Origin: Propionibacteriaceae bacterium
Lineage (GTDB): Bacteria > Actinomycetota > Actinomycetes > Propionibacteriales > Propionibacteriaceae
DNA length: 10,635 nucleotides
Assembly (NCBI GenBank): GCA_030528545.1
Contig: JAUMYR010000098.1
Location: forward strand, 1 to 10,635
Direction of reading: 5' to 3'
The notes beneath the pieces are model-generated. The model had not been told where the DNA came from, ran no database searches, and saw only the letters and a list, made by a program, of their open reading frames with translations. The translations under genes were made by a program, and so were the position numbers. This document shows positions 7,120-10,635 of the stretch, one piece after another. Every line of letters starts with the position of its first letter. Position 1 is the first letter of the stretch.

Positions 7120-7144
7120 CCATGGACTCTGGAGCCCCTCATGA
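7112..7144 (+). CDS. Possible leader mini-ORF (10 codons) overlapping the oxoamine synthase start
   Basis: ATG 7112 opens a frame encoding MSVHGLWSPS and stops at TGA 7142-7144, which overlaps the downstream ATG in an ATGA junction. An in-frame ATG at 7106 would add two codons. If transcription starts about 6-8 bases after TACTAT (ending 7103), ATG 7112 would sit at or near the 5' end and could be read as a leaderless start. The arrangement would permit translational coupling to the synthase gene. No codon run suggesting amino-acid attenuation is present, and it could be chance. Confidence 0.2.
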   Translation: MSVHGLWSPS

Positions 7145-8331
7145 TCAACGCCAACTACGCAAACCGTTTCCATGAAGTTTCAGTAGCCGTCCGAGAAGGC
7201 ATGGCCAGCGGCAACTATCCATACGGGCAGGCATTTGCCAGCGCCCAACGCAATACCGCGAGCCTCCCCAGCGGGGACCCCGTGATCATGCTGACCTCCA
7301 ACAACTATCTCGGGCTCAGCGTCGACGCCGAAGTGCTCGCCGCAGCTCAACGCGTCCTGCAGCAGTACGGGCTGTCAACTTGCGGCGCCCGGCTACACAA
7401 CGGCACGACGCTGCTGCACCGGGAGTTCGAGCAAGAGCTCGCCGGATGGCTGGGCTTCGACGACGCTGTGTTATTCAGCTCCGGCTTCCTCGCCAACGTG
7501 GCGTCTCTATCGGCCCTCGGCGGGCCCGGCGTGGTCTATATCGCAGATCAGCTCAATCACCAAAGCATCGCCGACGGCTGCGCGCAGTCCGGTGCAGATC
7601 TTCGGATCTTCCCCCACAACGACCTCATCAAGCTGGAATACATCCTGCGGCGCAGCCAGAAGTACGAATCCCGGCTCGTAGTAGTCGATGGCGTCTACTC
7701 CATGGACGGCGACCTGGCGCCTCTGGCAGACATCCAGGAACTGTGCCAGCACTACGACGCCCTCCTCATGGTCGACGACGCACACGGCATCGGTGTCTTC
7801 GGGGAGACCGGCCGCGGAAGTTGCGAGCACTTCGGGCTCAAGCCTGACATCCTCATGGGAACGCTCAGCAAGTCCTTCGGCTCCTCGGGCGGATTCATCG
7901 TCGCCAACCGCGAACTCTGCGACTACGTCAGACACTCCGCCCACGGCTACATCTTCAACGCCAGCCCGCCGCCGGTCCTCATCGGTGGTGCGCTCGCAGC
8001 ACTCCAGGCCATCCGCACCCGACCGGATCTGCGTCAACGGCTCTGGGCGAACACCATCGCTTTCCGCCAAGGATTGATCAATCAGGGGTTCGCCATCGAA
8101 TCAGGGATTGCCCCAATCGTTCCGATTCCCGTGGGCGATGACCAATTGGCCATGCAGATGACATGCCAGATGCGGGATCAGGGCGTCTTCTTGTCGGTAG
8201 CCGCGTTTCCTGCCGTCCCGAAGGGAAAGAGCCGATTCCGCGCCACCGTGACAACGATCCTAGAGGATCGCGACCTCGACCATGCCATCTCCGTGATCAC
8301 CACCACCGCCCGTGAGAAGGGGATCATCTGA
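7141..8331 (+). CDS. PLP-dependent alpha-oxoamine synthase (AONS/KBL/serine palmitoyltransferase family)
   Basis: A 396-residue member of the family that joins an acyl thioester (CoA or ACP) to an amino acid, with loss of CO2, giving an alpha-aminoketone. Expected landmarks are present: SNNYLGL (about 53-59), LNHQSIADG with His140 that stacks on PLP, VDDAHGIGVFG with Asp212 and His215, and GTLSKSFGSSGG with Lys244 as the Schiff-base lysine. Length and motif spacing match full-size enzymes. ATG 7141 was chosen because GGAG sits 6 bases upstream and the distance to the NNYLGL motif fits the family; an upstream in-frame ATG at 7063 would translate the palindrome. The stop is one base before the AT-ACP gene, so the two are coupled. 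Biotin synthesis (BioF) or threonine catabolism (Kbl) is unlikely from context. RedN/PigH, RedL, FUM8 and SxtA are precedents for such domains in polyketide or alkaloid pathways. Amino-acid and acyl substrates are undetermined; CqsA-like signal synthesis is an alternative. Confidence 0.88.
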   Translation: MINANYANRFHEVSVAVREGMASGNYPYGQAFASAQRNTASLPSGDPVIMLTSNNYLGLSVDAEVLAAAQRVLQQYGLSTCGARLHNGTTLLHREFEQELAGWLGFDDAVLFSSGFLANVASLSALGGPGVVYIADQLNHQSIADGCAQSGADLRIFPHNDLIKLEYILRRSQKYESRLVVVDGVYSMDGDLAPLADIQELCQHYDALLMVDDAHGIGVFGETGRGSCEHFGLKPDILMGTLSKSFGSSGGFIVANRELCDYVRHSAHGYIFNASPPPVLIGGALAALQAIRTRPDLRQRLWANTIAFRQGLINQGFAIESGIAPIVPIPVGDDQLAMQMTCQMRDQGVFLSVAAFPAVPKGKSRFRATVTTILEDRDLDHAISVITTTAREKGII

Positions 8332-8332
8332 A

Positions 8333-10635
8333 ATGTTGACAGACGACCACACCAGCTTCACTGCCCAACGTCGTACGCTGCGGCGCGAGGGAATTTTCCT
8401 TTCCCGGATCGAAACGCAGCCAGCCTACGGCGTCGTCTTTCCAGGCCACGGCAGTCAATACCTCGATCAGCTCGCCGAACTGCGCTGGAGCGATTCCACC
8501 ATCTCGGAAGTCTTTGATGAGGCCGACCAACTGTATGGCTCTCGGTACGGACATACCTTGTCAGCCCGCATCTACACCGACCTAGGCGCCACGGCGGCCT
8601 CTTTGTCTGAGCCCACGGTCATGCAATGCGCGATATTCACCGCGAGCATTGCTCAGTTTCGTCGGCTGATGACATTTTCAGCACCCCCCACTGTCGTGAT
8701 CGGCCACAGCCTCGGCGAGTACGCAGCATACGTCGCCGCTGGCGTGCTCAGCTTCGCCGACGGGCTCACCGGAGTGATGGCACGCGCCGAAACTGTATCG
8801 GAGCTCCCGCGGGACCGACGCGGAACCATGCTCGCCGTTCGGATCCGGACGGAAGAGGAAGACCGGACGTACCGGCGGCTCCTGTTGCTGGCTAGCACGT
8901 CGGGAGACATCGGTGAAGCTATCGCCAACTCCAGCACCCAGCGTGTCGTCTCTGGGGCAGAGGAACCGATCGCTGCTTTCTCCCGGACGGCAGAGGCCCA
9001 CCACCTATCCGTGACTCGACTACGAGTGACCCATGCCTATCACTCCCCGGTGTTACGGCCTTGCGTCGCCCCGCTGCGGGCCCGGCTTGAGCAGCTCACA
9101 TTCCATGCACCATCCATGACCGTCTTGTCGAGTATTACCGGTGAAACGCTAGATCAATCCAAGGACCCGGGCCTTGCCGGGTTACTAGCCGCCCAGCTGG
9201 TCCAGCCTTTCGACTTCGGGGCGCTCCTAACCAAGGCCGCCGATTGGGGTGTCAAAGATTTCGTCGAGGCCGGTCCCGGCGGCGTGCTCTCGGGGATCAT
9301 TGAGAGCGAGAAGGGTGAGACCTCCTGCATTCCGATGGACTCACGGCGGCGCCCGGCCGCTGAGGATGAGCGTCGGGTGCGGCTGTACCTGACCAGCCTC
9401 GGGATCCCTGGACTGGCAGCCAAACCGCCGCTCGCCGCTGCGAAGACCACCGCAGAGGCGGTAACGGATCTCGTGAGCACGGTAACCGGCTACCCACGCT
9501 ACGCCATCCCCGGCGGTACGCCATTGGAGCGACTCGGGCTGGTCCCAGCGTTGCGCCAGCAGCTCAGCACGCGGCTGCAGACCGAGTACGGACCCGACTT
9601 CGGGGACCTGTCCTGGAGTATCAATCGCCTCGCAGCGCGGCTTGGAGGGGGCGGTAACTATGAGACATCTCACCCGACGCCCCCGGACGAAGCGGAACCC
9701 CGCGTATGCTGTGCCGAGGGCGCTGGGGCGTCTCCGCTCCCGGGCGGTACGTCCATCGACGCACCGGCCACCACAAGCAATCAGACTGACCGCCTCGTGC
9801 AAGAACTCATAACCGAGTTCGCCTCAGCCACCGGCTACCCCACCGACGTCATCGAACCCAACCTCGACCTCGAAGCCGACCTCGGCATCGACTCAGTCAA
9901 ACAAGCCCAAGTAATCACCACCCTCGCCACCCGCCACCACATCCCCCAAGACACCCTCGACCTCACCGGCGCCGCCACGATCACCCTCATCGCCCAACGC
10001 CTCACCCAGGCACACCCGAACACCAACACGCAACCGGACTGCCCAAACCACACGGCAACACAAAACGGCACACACCCAGGCACATCGGCAGACCCCCCCA
10101 ACCCCACACCACAACTCCCACACCACGATCTCGCCACCGGCCTCGCGCAAGAACTCATAACCGAATTCGCCTCAGCCACCGGCTACCCCACCGACGTCAT
10201 CGAACCCAACCTCGACCTCGAAGCCGACCTCGGCATCGACTCAGTCAAACAAGCCCAAGTAATCACCACCCTCGCCACCCGCCACCACATCCCCCAAGAC
10301 ACCCTCGACCTCACCGGCGCCGCCACGATCACCCTCATCGCCCAACGCCTCACCCAGGCACACCCAAACACCAACAACGAGACAACCCGCCCACCAAACA
10401 CCCAAGACCAAACAACACACCCGAGCGCCGGATCCGAGGAGGACGACGAGGTTACGGCCATCTCTACGGAGGAAACTGAGCCGGAGATCGCGATGCGCTA
10501 CCTCCCGCGCGCGATCGTGCGCGACCTAGAACAGTCCCCACACACGCCCCGAGACTTGCGCGGGTTACGCCTCCTGCTGCTTCCGGCTACCAACCGGGAT
10601 CTGACAGAGCGCACACAGAACCTCCTCGAAGCCGC
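8333..10635 (+). CDS. KS-less polyketide/PUFA-type synthase: AT, degenerate ACP, ACP, ACP, possible KR (3' end outside window)
   Basis: Hand translation gives 767 codons without a stop, running off the window. A leader of about 31 residues precedes an acyltransferase (about 32-345) with FPGHGSQ (36-42), nucleophile motif GHSLGEY (Ser126), Arg151 placed as the malonyl-carboxylate-binding Arg of FabD, catalytic His in HAYHSP (His237), and FVEAGPGGVL (310-319). HAYH is nearest the HAFH motif of malonyl-specific ATs. Residues about 373-438 look like an ACP that has lost its serine. Two ACPs follow (about 486-558 and 602-674), each with LEADLGIDSVKQ and phosphopantetheine serines at 521 and 637. 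Pro/Thr/Asn/His-rich linkers separate them. Residues from about 720 (RYLPRAIV, then LRGLRLLLLPATN) may begin a PfaA-like ketoreductase. No ketosynthase or KS-AT linker precedes the AT. ATG 8333 follows the synthase stop by one base, with AAGGGG ten bases upstream. It should act in the cytosol, loading malonyl units and carrying acyl chains. The partner KS is unknown. Confidence 0.85.
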   Translation, partial: MLTDDHTSFTAQRRTLRREGIFLSRIETQPAYGVVFPGHGSQYLDQLAELRWSDSTISEVFDEADQLYGSRYGHTLSARIYTDLGATAASLSEPTVMQCAIFTASIAQFRRLMTFSAPPTVVIGHSLGEYAAYVAAGVLSFADGLTGVMARAETVSELPRDRRGTMLAVRIRTEEEDRTYRRLLLLASTSGDIGEAIANSSTQRVVSGAEEPIAAFSRTAEAHHLSVTRLRVTHAYHSPVLRPCVAPLRARLEQLTFHAPSMTVLSSITGETLDQSKDPGLAGLLAAQLVQPFDFGALLTKAADWGVKDFVEAGPGGVLSGIIESEKGETSCIPMDSRRRPAAEDERRVRLYLTSLGIPGLAAKPPLAAAKTTAEAVTDLVSTVTGYPRYAIPGGTPLERLGLVPALRQQLSTRLQTEYGPDFGDLSWSINRLAARLGGGGNYETSHPTPPDEAEPRVCCAEGAGASPLPGGTSIDAPATTSNQTDRLVQELITEFASATGYPTDVIEPNLDLEADLGIDSVKQAQVITTLATRHHIPQDTLDLTGAATITLIAQRLTQAHPNTNTQPDCPNHTATQNGTHPGTSADPPNPTPQLPHHDLATGLAQELITEFASATGYPTDVIEPNLDLEADLGIDSVKQAQVITTLATRHHIPQDTLDLTGAATITLIAQRLTQAHPNTNNETTRPPNTQDQTTHPSAGSEEDDEVTAISTEETEPEIAMRYLPRAIVRDLEQSPHTPRDLRGLRLLLLPATNRDLTERTQNLLEA
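9449..9646 (+). other. Degenerate ACP-like segment within the synthase, lacking the phosphopantetheine serine
   Basis: Residues about 373-438 of the AT-ACP protein align by eye with the two intact ACPs: DLVSTVTGYP against EFASATGYP, then PLERLGLVPALRQQL against LEADLGIDSVKQAQV, and a matching final helix ending NRLAARL against IAQRL. The GIDS tetrapeptide is replaced by GLVP, so no 4'-phosphopantetheine could be attached. It may be a decayed third ACP kept as a structural or docking element. The assignment rests on a manual alignment of about 65 residues. Confidence 0.5.
9799..10376 (+). repeat. Tandem near-identical ACP-coding repeat, 348-bp period
   Basis: The 230 bases 9799-10028 recur at 10147-10376 with two mismatches (9817 G versus 10165 A; 10018 G versus 10366 A) and an uninterrupted identical run of 200 bases (9818-10017 with 10166-10365). 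The copies encode the two ACPs with identical amino acids through the carrier domain, while the linkers after each copy have diverged. Identity at silent positions points to recent duplication or ongoing homogenisation by recombination. Tandem ACPs are standard in PUFA synthases (family knowledge). Confidence 0.95.

Noticed and set aside
7063..7140. Upstream ATG giving a 26-residue N-terminal extension of the oxoamine synthase
   Set aside because: The extension would translate the 45-bp palindrome and the promoter, and it exceeds the family's usual N-terminus. ATG 7141 has a proper GGAG ribosome site.
7141..8331. Assignment as biotin-pathway bioF or threonine-catabolism kbl
   Set aside because: No other biotin or threonine genes are adjacent and the gene is coupled to an AT-ACP protein. 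Family motifs alone do not separate the subfamilies, so no gene symbol is given.
9835..10461. Two minus-strand frames with identical C-terminal halves, looking like a paralogue pair
   Set aside because: They are the reverse strand of the duplicated ACP coding repeat; the shared sequence is explained entirely by that repeat.

Overview
The window is high-GC DNA with actinobacterial traits: strong G/C bias at codon third positions, GTG starts, a possibly leaderless mRNA, and GC-rich hairpin terminators without U-tracts. The genus cannot be resolved from sequence alone. The layout reads as the edge of a secondary-metabolite (polyketide-type) locus flanked by transport genes. No tRNA, rRNA, CRISPR array or insertion sequence was seen.

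Left part (1-4957). The 3' end of an ABC-transporter ATPase gene on the + strand is followed by a cluster of GC-rich hairpins that separates it from a convergent three-gene minus-strand operon. In transcription order that operon is an MFS drug-type efflux protein, a large two-module FtsX/MacB-type ABC permease and its LolD/MacB-type ATPase. The intergenic gaps are short (39 and 11 bp), so this looks like one export or resistance unit. A 447-bp gap (4943-5389) without a convincing gene lies upstream of it.

Middle (5390-7140). A MerR-family regulator and a zinc-independent quinone-oxidoreductase-type MDR reductase form an overlapping minus-strand pair. The 118 bp between merR and the divergent + strand genes holds two copies of a 19-base dyad motif (18/19 identical). 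Each copy points toward its own gene and each contains a TACTAT -10-like element. The copy facing the biosynthetic genes is the core of a perfect 45-bp palindrome (21-bp arms, 3-nt centre). This is the strongest regulatory signal in the window: MerR probably controls both its own operon and the biosynthetic operon.

Right part (7141-10635). A discrete PLP-dependent alpha-oxoamine synthase (the AONS/KBL/serine palmitoyltransferase family) is followed one base later by a large reading frame that is open to the window edge (at least 767 codons). My hand translation of it gives a malonyl-type acyltransferase, a degenerate carrier-protein-like segment lacking the phosphopantetheine serine, two nearly identical ACPs with the PUFA-synthase-like GIDSVKQ motif, and then what may be the start of a ketoreductase. 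This resembles the MAT-ACPn-KR part of a PUFA-type synthase without its ketosynthase, with an alpha-oxoamine synthase gene where the KS would be expected.

Working hypothesis (inference): the locus makes an aminoketone or amino alcohol. The acyl chain is carried on the tandem ACPs and condensed with an amino acid by the oxoamine synthase. It may be reduced by the KR and/or the MDR reductase, exported by the MFS/ABC operon, and controlled by MerR. The partner KS, the phosphopantetheinyl transferase and the product are not visible here.
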